Below, one piece after another: positions 16,076 to 22,108 of a stretch of DNA of 22,108 nt. The DNA comes from Spartobacteria bacterium UBA5019 (lineage in GTDB: Bacteria; Verrucomicrobiota; Verrucomicrobiia; Chthoniobacterales; Terrimicrobiaceae). The stretch covers positions 1 through 22,108 of the forward strand of contig DGXZ01000088.1 in assembly GCA_002396485.1 (NCBI GenBank), read 5' to 3'. How positions within the stretch are numbered: position 1 is the stretch's first letter; each line of letters opens with the position of its first letter. The notes below the pieces were generated by a model, which did no database searches, had not been told where the DNA came from, and was given only the letters and a program-made list of their open reading frames with translations. The translations under genes and the position numbers were made by a program.

Positions 16076-17089
16076 TTATTGGATCGTTGAGAGAGCTGCC
16101 TTTGCCTTCTCCACGACAGGAGCCGGAAGCGGAATGTAGCCGAGGCTTTCAGAGAAGGACTGCCCGTCTGTAAGGCCCCAGTTCACGAATTCCTTGATCG
16201 CCTTGAGCTTTGCGGCGTCAGGATATTTTTTGTAGAGCAGCAGCCAGGTGAAGCTCACGATGGGGTAGTCATTCGCGCCCTCGGGATCCACTGGCCAGAT
16301 GCGGAGGTTCTCAGGAAGCTGCACATTGCTGAGAGTGCTGCGGGCTGATGCGATATCAGGGGCAACGAAGTTTCCGGATTTATTCTGCAGGGATGCCATC
16401 GAGAGGCCATTGTCCTTCGCGTAGCCATACTCGACATATCCGACGGTGCCCGGGCTCTGCTTGATGAGGGCGGTCACGCCTTCGTTACCTTTGCCGCCAA
16501 CGCCCACGGGGAAAGTTACGGATTTATCTGTTCCAACCTGATCGTCGAAATCATTGCTGATCTTGGAGAGGTGCTGGGTGAAAACATATGTCGTGCCGCT
16601 GCCATCGGAACGGTAGGCAACCTGAATCGGCATGTCGGGGAGCTTCAGATCAGGGTTGGCTTTGACGATGGCGGGATCGTTCCACTTTTTGACGGTGCCA
16701 AGGTAGATGCCTGACATGACTTCGCGGGTCAGCTTGATGCCGGTGACCCCGGGCAGGTTGTAGGCAAACACGATTTCTCCTGCTGTGGCTGGAATCATGA
16801 CGGCACCCGCAGGGACTTTCGCGATTTCTTCATCGGACATGGCGGCATCGCTCGCACCGAAGTCCACCACGCCTTGGATGAAATTTTTGACACCTGCTCC
16901 GCTACCAACCGATTGGTAGTTCACCTGAATGCCTGGCTGGACCTTGTTGAACTCAACGCCCCAGCGTTGATAAAGCGGGGCGGGAAATGTGGCGCCGGCT
17001 CCAGAGATTTGTTGAGAGCGTCCTGATGTGACGAAGGCGAGTGATGTGGCAATGGATAAGCAAAGTGCCCAGCTTGATGTGAGTTTCAT
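16076..17089 (-). CDS. pstS: periplasmic phosphate-binding protein PstS
   Basis: PstS captures phosphate in the periplasm and passes it to PstCA. The 337-residue protein has a Sec signal peptide (MKLTSSWALCLSIATSLAFV) cleaved near SGRSQQ. The mature domain begins ISGAGATFPAPLYQRWGVEF, the classic PstS opening, and continues with QSVGSGAGVKNFIQGVVDFG and ASDAAMSDEE. Later come YRSDGSGTTYVFTQHLS, the phosphate-binding Arg/Ser/Gly/Thr loop, and the typical PGTVGYVEYGYA. ATG 17089 is preferred over 17128, which adds 13 residues in front of the signal peptide and would overlap the candidate Pho box. It is the first and probably most strongly expressed gene of pstSCAB-phoU. Confidence 0.97.
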   Translation of the reverse strand: MKLTSSWALCLSIATSLAFVTSGRSQQISGAGATFPAPLYQRWGVEFNKVQPGIQVNYQSVGSGAGVKNFIQGVVDFGASDAAMSDEEIAKVPAGAVMIPATAGEIVFAYNLPGVTGIKLTREVMSGIYLGTVKKWNDPAIVKANPDLKLPDMPIQVAYRSDGSGTTYVFTQHLSKISNDFDDQVGTDKSVTFPVGVGGKGNEGVTALIKQSPGTVGYVEYGYAKDNGLSMASLQNKSGNFVAPDIASARSTLSNVQLPENLRIWPVDPEGANDYPIVSFTWLLLYKKYPDAAKLKAIKEFVNWGLTDGQSFSESLGYIPLPAPVVEKAKAALSTIQ

Positions 17090-17123
17090 GTGGTTGGTGA
17101 GTGAACTAAGACGGCCAGCATGC

Positions 17124-17156
17124 GCCAAAATCAGATTTGTGACAATTGCGTAACAT
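17124..17156 (-). promoter_or_regulatory. candidate Pho box upstream of pstS
   Basis: On the minus strand three successive 11-base units read ATGTTACGCAA, TTGTCACAAAT and CTGATTTTGGC. The middle unit plus CTG resembles the enterobacterial Pho box (CTGTCATAAAT CTGTCAT), and the first shares TGTxAC with it; the third is weak. PhoB-type response regulators bind 11-base direct repeats in front of pst operons. The array ends about 35 bases before the pstS ATG. No phoB or phoR gene lies in the window. Found by eye. Confidence 0.45.
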
Positions 17157-17220
17157 ACCCCGCAGGGTAGAAATTAGGCATCCGCGTGGATGTAGGATTT
17201 CAGGAGTTCAAGCCCCCCCC

Positions 17221-17260
17221 AAAAAACAACCCGCCACTCCTTTGATAAAGTGGCGGGTTG
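17221..17260 (-). terminator. Rho-independent terminator of rplK
   Basis: A perfect 12-base inverted repeat (CAACCCGCCACT at 17227-17238, AGTGGCGGGTTG at 17249-17260) encloses a 10-base loop. On the minus strand it is followed by six T (17226-17221) and then a run of eight G. It lies 25 bases past the rplK stop and isolates rplK from pstS downstream. It is the best intrinsic terminator in the window. Confidence 0.88.
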
Positions 17261-17285
17261 TGAAGTTGAAAATACGTTTCCGGTT

Positions 17286-17711
17286 TTACTCGGCGATCTC
17301 GAGTCCCATCTGGCGGGCAGTTCCGCAGAGCGTGCGGAATGCAGCTTCTTCGGTGCGGGCGTTCATGTCTTTCATCTTGATTTTGACGATGTCCATGACC
17401 TGCTTTTTGGAGATTTTGCCAACCTTGGTTTTGTTGGGTTCCTTCGAGCCTGATGCGAGACCTGCGGCTTTTTTGAGGAGAATTGCTGCTGGCGGTGCCT
17501 TGGTGATGAAGGTGAAGCTTTTGTCTTTATAGACGGTGATCACCACCGGAAGAATGTCGCCAGACTGCTTCTGCGTGGCGGCGTTGAATTCTTTGCAGAA
17601 TGCCATGATGTTCACGCCCTGCTGACCGAGGGCCGGGCCCACGGGAGGAGCCGGATTTGCGGCGCCTGCGGGAATCTGCAATTTGATCTGTCCTACGATT
17701 TCTTTAGCCAT
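17286..17711 (-). CDS. rplK: 50S ribosomal protein L11
   Basis: L11 forms the stalk base of the large subunit and binds 23S rRNA at the GTPase-associated centre. The 141-residue protein is full length: an N-terminal domain with QIKLQIPAGAANPAPPVGPA (the Pro-rich linker that moves during translocation), then LGQQGVNIMAFCKEFNAAT. The RNA-binding C-terminal domain contains SFTFITKAPPAAILLKKAAG and ends TLCGTARQMGLEI (usually GTARSMGI.V). ATG 17711 has a GGAG at suitable distance; a longer reading to 17768 lacks family support. The usual neighbours nusG, secE and rplA are missing: a peroxiredoxin gene precedes it and a strong terminator follows. Confidence 0.98.
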   Translation of the reverse strand: MAKEIVGQIKLQIPAGAANPAPPVGPALGQQGVNIMAFCKEFNAATQKQSGDILPVVITVYKDKSFTFITKAPPAAILLKKAAGLASGSKEPNKTKVGKISKKQVMDIVKIKMKDMNARTEEAAFRTLCGTARQMGLEIAE

Positions 17712-17809
17712 ATTAAAAGTGCTCCGCTGGTTTGGCGGAAAAGGGTGCAAGGTCATCACGACTCGCACACCGTGACAAGGAGATTTTTGAATTTTTCCGC
17801 GAATGGTTT

Positions 17810-18286
17810 TTACAGCGATGCGAGAACCTCGGCGATTTTGTTGAAATCGGGGAGTTCCTTCGGAGTCGGGGTCTGTTCGCTGTGACGGATGATTCCATCC
17901 TTGTCTATGACGAACGCGGCGCGTGCGGAGACAGCGCCTAAGCCAATGAGATCGGGTAGAAGCACGCCGTAGGCTTTCGCGGTTTCCTTGTTCAGGTCGC
18001 TCACGAGCGGGATGTTGATGTTTTCTTTTTTTGCCCAGGCTTCCTGTGCGAACGGGCTGTCCACACTGATGCCCACGACCGCTGCATTCAGGGATTCATA
18101 CCTCGCAAGGCCTGCGGTGACATCGCAGAGTTCCTGCGTGCAGACGCCGGTGAAGGCGAGGGGGAAGAAAAGAAGGACGGTGTTTTTCTTGCCGAAGTTC
18201 GACGAGAGGCTGAAGTCCGCGAGGCCTTCGGAGCCGATGGTTTTGAGTGTGAATTCAGGAGCTTTGGAGCCGGTTGCAAGTGCCAT
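17810..18286 (-). CDS. peroxiredoxin (AhpC/TSA superfamily)
   Basis: A 158-residue thiol peroxidase that reduces hydrogen peroxide or organic hydroperoxides. The fold begins MALATGSKAPEFTLKTIG; the active site PLAFTGVCTQELCD carries the peroxidatic Cys49 after the conserved P and T. Cys54 five residues on is spaced as in BCP/PrxQ enzymes and could resolve the sulfenic acid. GISVDSPFAQEAWAKK and PLVSDLNKETAKAYGV are standard, and the catalytic Arg lies in VSARAAFVIDKDG. The sequence sits between the AhpE and BCP/PrxQ groups, so I give no symbol. ATG 18286 is preferred because the frame upstream covers the end of pyrE and is not protein-like. Confidence 0.93.
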   Translation of the reverse strand: MALATGSKAPEFTLKTIGSEGLADFSLSSNFGKKNTVLLFFPLAFTGVCTQELCDVTAGLARYESLNAAVVGISVDSPFAQEAWAKKENINIPLVSDLNKETAKAYGVLLPDLIGLGAVSARAAFVIDKDGIIRHSEQTPTPKELPDFNKIAEVLASL

Positions 18287-18318
18287 GGATTTATGTGTGG
18301 TTGAATTGTGAGCAGCAC

Positions 18319-18346
18319 ATTCTGCCTGTGTCGGCCGCCATGTCAA
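18319..18346 (-). promoter_or_regulatory. candidate promoter for the peroxiredoxin gene
   Basis: On the minus strand TTGACA (18346-18341), a perfect -35 match, is followed after 16 bases by CAGAAT (18324-18319), a 4-of-6 match to the -10 box. It lies in the 73-base gap between pyrE and the peroxiredoxin gene and would leave a leader of about 25-30 bases. Judged by eye only. Confidence 0.4.
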
Positions 18347-18359
18347 TCGCAGCGGTGGG

Positions 18360-18926
18360 CTACTTGCTGCCGGGCTTGATTGCGGGAATGCCTTGCAGAT
18401 CGGCGGGAACGTTTTCCGCCGTGAAGGTCTCCACATTCATTTGAACCAAGGAAACGAAGGGACATCCAAAGTCAGGGAGTTCGCCCCCGCTGCGATCCAC
18501 GATAGATCCCGCTGCAACGACGATTCCACCGTGGTCCCGAACGATCTGTATCGTTTCCTGAACGCGGCCTCCGCGCGTCACGACATCCTCCGCCACGACG
18601 AAACGCTGGCCGGGCCGGATTTCAAAGCCACGACGCAGTACGAGCCCGCCATTGCCATCCTTCTCGACGAAGATGTGTCTCCTCCCAAGATGGCGGGCGA
18701 CTTCTTGTCCCACAATGATCCCGCCGACTGCTGGCGATACCACGGTTTCGGCATCATACGCGCTGAGATTTTCCGCGAGCATTCCGCATACGCGCGCCGC
18801 GATGGGCGCGTCTTGAAGCAGGAGGGCGCACTGGAAAAATTCGCGACTGTGAAGACCGCTGCGCAGGACAAAGTGGCCGTGGAGCAGGGCTCCGGTTTGT
18901 TTGAAAAGTTCAAGAACGTCTTGCAT
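18360..18926 (-). CDS. pyrE: orotate phosphoribosyltransferase
   Basis: PyrE joins orotate to PRPP to make orotidine monophosphate in pyrimidine synthesis. The 188-residue protein shows GHFVLRSGLHSREFFQCALL (the substrate-binding FxLxSGxHS region), VVSPAVGGIIVGQEVARHLG, FVEKDGNGGLVLRRGF with the flexible-loop basic residues, and the PRPP motif FVVAEDVVTRGGRVQET. The last is normally VEDVxTTGGS; Arg replaces the second Thr. ATG 18926 is preceded by GGAGG at 11 bases, one of the few strong ribosome sites here. It lies 27 bases after the exported thioredoxin-fold gene on the same strand. Confidence 0.95.
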   Translation of the reverse strand: MQDVLELFKQTGALLHGHFVLRSGLHSREFFQCALLLQDAPIAARVCGMLAENLSAYDAETVVSPAVGGIIVGQEVARHLGRRHIFVEKDGNGGLVLRRGFEIRPGQRFVVAEDVVTRGGRVQETIQIVRDHGGIVVAAGSIVDRSGGELPDFGCPFVSLVQMNVETFTAENVPADLQGIPAIKPGSK

Positions 18927-18953
18927 AGAGAAAAGACCTCCGTCGGTCCGGCG

Positions 18954-19385
18954 CTACTTAAGCTTCTTGCTGGCCCAGTCGATAAAGCCTGTCACTCCAC
19001 CACCGCCGTAGCCTGATTGGCGCGCCAGTTCCTTGCCTTCAGAGTTGAGAAGAATAACTGTCGGGAAGCCCTCTACGCCATACTGCGCTGCGAGCTTCTG
19101 ATTGCGCTCTTTGATCTCCGGTGCCTGCGGCTTGCTGCGGGGGAAGTCGAGCTTCACCAGCACCAATTTGTCTTTTGCGAAATCTTCGAAGGCAGGTTGC
19201 TCAAAGACATCCTTGTTCTGTTTCATGCAGGGCGGGCACCAGTCCGAGCCAGTGAATTCAAGGAGTACGGCTTTTTTTGAAGCAGCGGCCTGCGCAATCG
19301 AGGCATCATAGTCAGTGCTCCAAAGATCCGAGGCATGTAAAGGTGCTGCGGCGAGCAGAAGGCAGAGTAATAAAGTTTTCATCAT
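18954..19385 (-). CDS. exported thioredoxin-fold protein
   Basis: A 143-residue thioredoxin-like protein with a signal peptide (MMKTLLLCLLLAAAPLHAS), so it is periplasmic. The mature part starts SDLWSTDYDASIAQAAASKK and has the redox motif TGSDWCPPCMKQ. A DVFEQPAFEDFAKDKLVLVK stretch is typical of the Thioredoxin_7/DUF255-like group, and GVEGFPTVILLNSEGKEL carries the cis-Pro. It may reduce disulfides in exported proteins or hand electrons to a partner such as the exported MsrA, but this is conjecture. Starts at 19385, 19382 and 19394 are all possible and all keep the signal peptide; a further start at 19460 looks non-coding. No Shine-Dalgarno is seen. Confidence 0.88.
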   Translation of the reverse strand: MMKTLLLCLLLAAAPLHASDLWSTDYDASIAQAAASKKAVLLEFTGSDWCPPCMKQNKDVFEQPAFEDFAKDKLVLVKLDFPRSKPQAPEIKERNQKLAAQYGVEGFPTVILLNSEGKELARQSGYGGGGVTGFIDWASKKLK

Positions 19386-19500
19386 GTATATCATGAACAG
19401 GGTTGTCCCAATTTCAAATGCAAACTCCGTCAGCCTTCCCGGGATTCGATAAAAAGACATCGCAACTCAGCCGCTCACGATTTATCTATCTGGACACCTC

Positions 19501-19845
19501 ATGAGCCTGCCTGAACTGCAAGTTACCGTCTCGAATCTTGGGACATCCGCTGTTTTGACGCTGGATGGCCACCTTAACGCTCTCACCGTGGGTGTGCTTG
19601 AAAGTTCTCTGGATGCTGTTTTAGCTACTGACGTTCAGCGTGTGGTTTTGGAATGCTCGGCGCTCTCCTTCACAAGCAGCGCAGGGTTGAGGGTTTTTCT
19701 TGCTACGGTGAAGCGGATGAAATCCCGGGGCGGCACTTGTGCCTTTGCGTCACTGACGCCCACGGTGCGCGACGTGTTTGAAATGGCGGGATTCCTTGAA
19801 ACCATGGAAGTCCATGCCTCTTGCGAGTCGGCGCTGAATGCGTAG
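19501..19845 (+). CDS. STAS-domain protein (anti-sigma factor antagonist type)
   Basis: A 114-residue single STAS domain, the usual length for SpoIIAA/RsbV-type antagonists. It shows AVLTLDGHLNALTVGVLESS (the usual L.G.lda......l), VVLECSALSFTSSAGLRVFL and ASLTPTVRDVFEMAGFL. Ser59 in FTSSAGL aligns with the phosphorylated Ser58 of SpoIIAA, so the protein could be switched by a HATPase-type serine kinase, freeing a partner sigma factor or other target. No anti-sigma kinase or sigma factor is in the window. It is divergent from the thioredoxin-fold gene and converges on the histidine kinase gene with a 5-base gap. No Shine-Dalgarno precedes the ATG. Confidence 0.92.
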   Translation: MSLPELQVTVSNLGTSAVLTLDGHLNALTVGVLESSLDAVLATDVQRVVLECSALSFTSSAGLRVFLATVKRMKSRGGTCAFASLTPTVRDVFEMAGFLETMEVHASCESALNA

Positions 19846-19850
19846 GTCGT

Positions 19851-21875
19851 TTACTCTCCGTCTTGGGGTGTAGATTTGACCGCCTTAGGTTTTTTCGTTC
19901 TGCGGGGCAGGGTGACTGTGAAGGTTGATCCCTTGCGGGGCTTGCTTTGAGCCTCGATGTCACCGCCGAGCATCCTGCAAAATCTGCGACTGATTGCGAG
20001 CCCGAGGCCGGTTCCACCGTATTTGCGTGTGGTGGATTCATCGGCTTGCGTGAATGGTTCGAAGAGCCTTCCAAGCTGATCAGGCTTCATTCCGATGCCT
20101 GTGTCCGAGATGGCAAAGGTCACAAACTCGCGTCGGCGCTTTCTGTGGGTTCCAACAACGAGCCTGATCTGCCCGGCCTTCGTGAATTTCGCGGCGTTGC
20201 CGATGAGATTGAAAAGGGTTTGGCGGATTTTTGTCAGGTCGCTCTGCATGCTGCCTATGTCGTCGGGCAGTTCGATGGTGAGCGTGTTACCGTTCTTTTG
20301 CACGGCCGGCTGCATGGTGGATTCCATGTCGCGAACCATTGTGGCGATTTGAATATTCTCGCAATAGACGGTCATTTTGCCCGACTCGATTTTGGACAGA
20401 TCGAGAACATCGTTAATCAGATCGAGCAAATGCTTGCCTGCGATTTGTATTTTTTTGAGATCCGGCAAAAAGCCTTCCTGCCTGAGTTCCTCCGCCTCCT
20501 CGGCCAGCATTTCGCTGTAGCCGATGATCGCGTTCATCGGAGTCCGGAGTTCATGGCTCATATTGGCAAGGAAGGCACTCTTCGTGCGGTTTGCCGACTC
20601 GGCCAGTTTCACTGCCTGGGCCAGTTCCGAAGTGCGCTGTGCGACGGTTGATTCCAGGTTCAGGTTCCAATCCGCGAGTTCCAGTTCTCGCACCTTGATG
20701 CGCTCCGCCATTGTTTCAAATGTGCGTGCGAGATCTCCGAGTTCATCTGCCCTTCGTGAGAGGTCCGAGAGTTCAAGTGTGTTGAACCCGCCCTCTTGCA
20801 ATGCGGTGGATGCGGCGCGGAGTTGCAAAACCGGTCCTGAGAATCGTCGCGCAACAAATGTGGCCATCAAGACAGCTAAAACAACCCCACCCAGGCCGAC
20901 TTGCAGCGTTTGCCAAGCCATTTGCACCACGGGCTCAAGAATGATGGCCTCCGGGACAACGAGCACCAGCTTCCACTTTGTGAGCGGTGCAGTGGCCCAA
21001 TAAGCCCTCATGGCACGCCCACCGGTTGTGAATGTCGCAAAGCCCTCCGCACGCTTTGCGATTTCCTTGCCGACCGGCAAGGTCGAGAGCTCGGCTCCGG
21101 GAAAATCCTTCCTCAACATGAGCGTGGGCTCGGGATGCGCTATGATGCGACCGCTACGGCTCACAAGGTAAGCAATCTGATCGTCGTTTTTCTCGCTCGC
21201 CCTGTCCATGTGGAGTCGAATGTGAATCCCGGTCACGATGCGGCGAACCTGCTCCAGTGACAGATCGGCGCCAGCCACGCCCAGGAATTCATTGTTCTTG
21301 CCGATGACCGGCACAGTCAGGCTGACCATGCTGGCATTTCCCGCGCCTTCGTCAAAGTAGGGTTCAGTAAAAAAAAGGGACTTTGAGTTTTTAGGTCCTT
21401 GATACCATTCCTGCCCCGGCGCGCGGTAGTCGTATTCGAGCGGGGTGAGGTTGGGCCAGAATCTGCGGTGGAAGGCTAGGAAGGAGTCGACATTCTCGTA
21501 GGCGATGTAGAGCCCGTAGACATCCTCTGGCGGCGTGCGAACCATCAATTCGCGCAGAAAATCCGTCATACTTGGATCGGGCGTGTTTCCGTATGCCTCT
21601 TGCAGAGTGGCAATGCTGCGAGGAAGCATGGCGATGCGGGAAAATAAATTATCCAGTTCGCGTGCGGAATCGGTCACTTCAGTGATGGCCCGCTCATTGG
21701 CGACTTTCAGCAATTCCGCCCTGGCGAGTCGGTAGTTTGTCCAAGTGGTGATCCCGACGGCGACAATTGCCGCCAGTGCGACGAAAAATTGCAACTGTCG
21801 GGCAATGCCGAAACGCAGCAGGGATCTCATAAAAACACCCGCTTTCGGAAAATTGGTTTTGTTGCTTTTAATCAT
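19851..21875 (-). CDS. Cache/HAMP sensor histidine kinase
   Basis: A 674-residue membrane sensor kinase. A first membrane helix (about 26-45, LQFFVALAAIVAVGITTW) is followed by a periplasmic double-Cache-like domain with PEDVYGLYIAYENVDSFLAF, APGQEWYQGPKNS, YFDEGAGNASMVSLTVPVIG and GVAGADLSLEQV, a small-molecule sensor pattern. A second helix lies at about 320-343, then HAMP (FSGPVLQLRAASTALQEGG). The HisKA domain has the phosphoacceptor His441 in FLANMSHELRTPMNAIIGYS. The HATPase has LFNLIGNAAKFT, ISDTGIGMKPDQLGRLFEPF and YGGTGLGLAISRRF. There is no receiver or Hpt domain, and no response regulator nearby. ATG 21875 gives a 15-residue pre-helix extension; ATG 21830 (MRSLLRFG) is the alternative. 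Ligand unknown. Confidence 0.95.
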   Translation of the reverse strand: MIKSNKTNFPKAGVFMRSLLRFGIARQLQFFVALAAIVAVGITTWTNYRLARAELLKVANERAITEVTDSARELDNLFSRIAMLPRSIATLQEAYGNTPDPSMTDFLRELMVRTPPEDVYGLYIAYENVDSFLAFHRRFWPNLTPLEYDYRAPGQEWYQGPKNSKSLFFTEPYFDEGAGNASMVSLTVPVIGKNNEFLGVAGADLSLEQVRRIVTGIHIRLHMDRASEKNDDQIAYLVSRSGRIIAHPEPTLMLRKDFPGAELSTLPVGKEIAKRAEGFATFTTGGRAMRAYWATAPLTKWKLVLVVPEAIILEPVVQMAWQTLQVGLGGVVLAVLMATFVARRFSGPVLQLRAASTALQEGGFNTLELSDLSRRADELGDLARTFETMAERIKVRELELADWNLNLESTVAQRTSELAQAVKLAESANRTKSAFLANMSHELRTPMNAIIGYSEMLAEEAEELRQEGFLPDLKKIQIAGKHLLDLINDVLDLSKIESGKMTVYCENIQIATMVRDMESTMQPAVQKNGNTLTIELPDDIGSMQSDLTKIRQTLFNLIGNAAKFTKAGQIRLVVGTHRKRRREFVTFAISDTGIGMKPDQLGRLFEPFTQADESTTRKYGGTGLGLAISRRFCRMLGGDIEAQSKPRKGSTFTVTLPRRTKKPKAVKSTPQDGE

Positions 21876-21912
21876 CAGCCTATCAACAAAGTGTGGGTTC
21901 TACGCGGTTCGA

Positions 21913-22027
21913 GGGGAACTAACCACGGAGAGCACGGAGTAGAGAATGAGGTTTCGCAGCAAGTAGAAAAAGGCAAAAAACCGTGGATGATTTTTCGTTC
22001 GGCTTGCAACTCCCCTCCGTGCTCTTT
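21913..22027. repeat. intergenic inverted-repeat element (ACCACGGAG type)
   Basis: AGAGCACGGAG (21929-21939) and its exact complement CTCCGTGCTCT (22015-22025) face each other across about 75 bases. Outside and around them AGGGGAACT/AACTCCCCT and CCACGG/CCGTGG extend the symmetry imperfectly. The interior has no reading frame of note. ACCACGGAG-like arms are a familiar intergenic repeat in Verrucomicrobiota, Planctomycetota and some other phyla, from recollection of the family. It looks like a small non-autonomous element or the remnant of one. It starts about 38 bases before the histidine kinase ATG. Confidence 0.6.
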
Positions 22028-22051
22028 GACTCGCTCGCTCCCGCTCGGCTC

Positions 22052-22099
22052 GCCCTTCGGGCCAACCTTCGGTTGCTCTATCTCAAAGGCCCCGCCTTT
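22052..22099. repeat. row of three short hairpins
   Basis: Three perfect small inverted repeats follow one another: GCCC-TTC-GGGC (22052-22062), AACC-TTC-GGTT (22064-22074) and AAAGGC-CCC-GCCTTT (22085-22099). They follow a CGCTCGCTCCCGCTCG-like low-complexity stretch (22031-22046). The third could act as a weak terminator, but no T run follows on either strand. The window ends 9 bases later, so the full extent is unknown. Confidence 0.55.
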
Positions 22100-22108
22100 T
22101 CGATTGTG

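Noticed and set aside
17712..17768. 19-residue extension of L11
   Set aside because: L11 begins MAKE/MAKK in most bacteria, and a GGAG precedes ATG 17711.
18287..18436. 50-residue extension of the peroxiredoxin
   Set aside because: The extra residues cover the pyrE end in another frame and do not resemble a targeting signal.
19851..21875. PhoR identity for the histidine kinase because of the nearby pst operon
   Set aside because: A large periplasmic Cache domain is unlike PhoR, and several unrelated genes lie between them.
21907..21926. GGTTCGA and a nearby ACCA, like the end of a tRNA
   Set aside because: The flanking bases do not pair as a T-stem, and no acceptor, D or anticodon arm can be built on either strand.

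Overview
The window is a chromosomal stretch from a Gram-negative bacterium made almost entirely of core and envelope genes. Lipid A (lpxI), periplasmic transport (pstS) and membrane-remodelling genes show an outer membrane. Several things fit the PVC group, most likely Verrucomicrobiota: a divergent lumazine synthase, LpxI rather than LpxH, many start codons with no visible Shine-Dalgarno, and an ACCACGGAG-type intergenic repeat. That placement is inference from these features; no marker rRNA is present. I see no phage, insertion sequence, CRISPR array or tRNA.

Layout. 1-642 (-) is the N-terminal part of ftsH, cut by the window edge. Divergent from it, 663-3850 (+), are a DUF2334 polysaccharide-deacetylase-like gene and a PHP-domain/GT4 glycosyltransferase fusion, joined by an ATGA overlap. 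3860-4914 (-) holds a glutaredoxin-like gene coupled to an unknown membrane protein. 5134-5706 (-) is an exported msrA. 5837-7072 (+) is a YhiN/BaiN-type flavoprotein. 7074-8815 (-) is a tight ribH-nusB-ftsY operon.

8932-12632 (+) is a probable four-gene envelope operon: an M23 peptidase, lpxI, a Gfo/Idh/MocA oxidoreductase and a GT28 glycosyltransferase of the MGDG-synthase/UgtP type. 12659-17089 (-) is a complete pstSCAB-phoU phosphate-uptake operon with a candidate Pho box in front of pstS.

17286-19385 (-) holds a thioredoxin-fold exported protein, pyrE, a peroxiredoxin and an isolated rplK with its own terminator. 19501-19845 (+) is a STAS-domain protein, convergent with a Cache/HAMP sensor histidine kinase (19851-21875, -). 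The last ~200 bases hold an inverted-repeat element and a row of small hairpins.

No intergenic stretch exceeds 300 bases; the longest are 21876-22108, 4915-5133 and 17090-17285. I did not find a convincing new multi-gene system. The items most worth a second look are the PHP domain with two metal-ligand histidines replaced by glutamine, the orphan rplK, the lpxI/oxidoreductase/GT28 module, and the unknown membrane protein coupled to a glutaredoxin.
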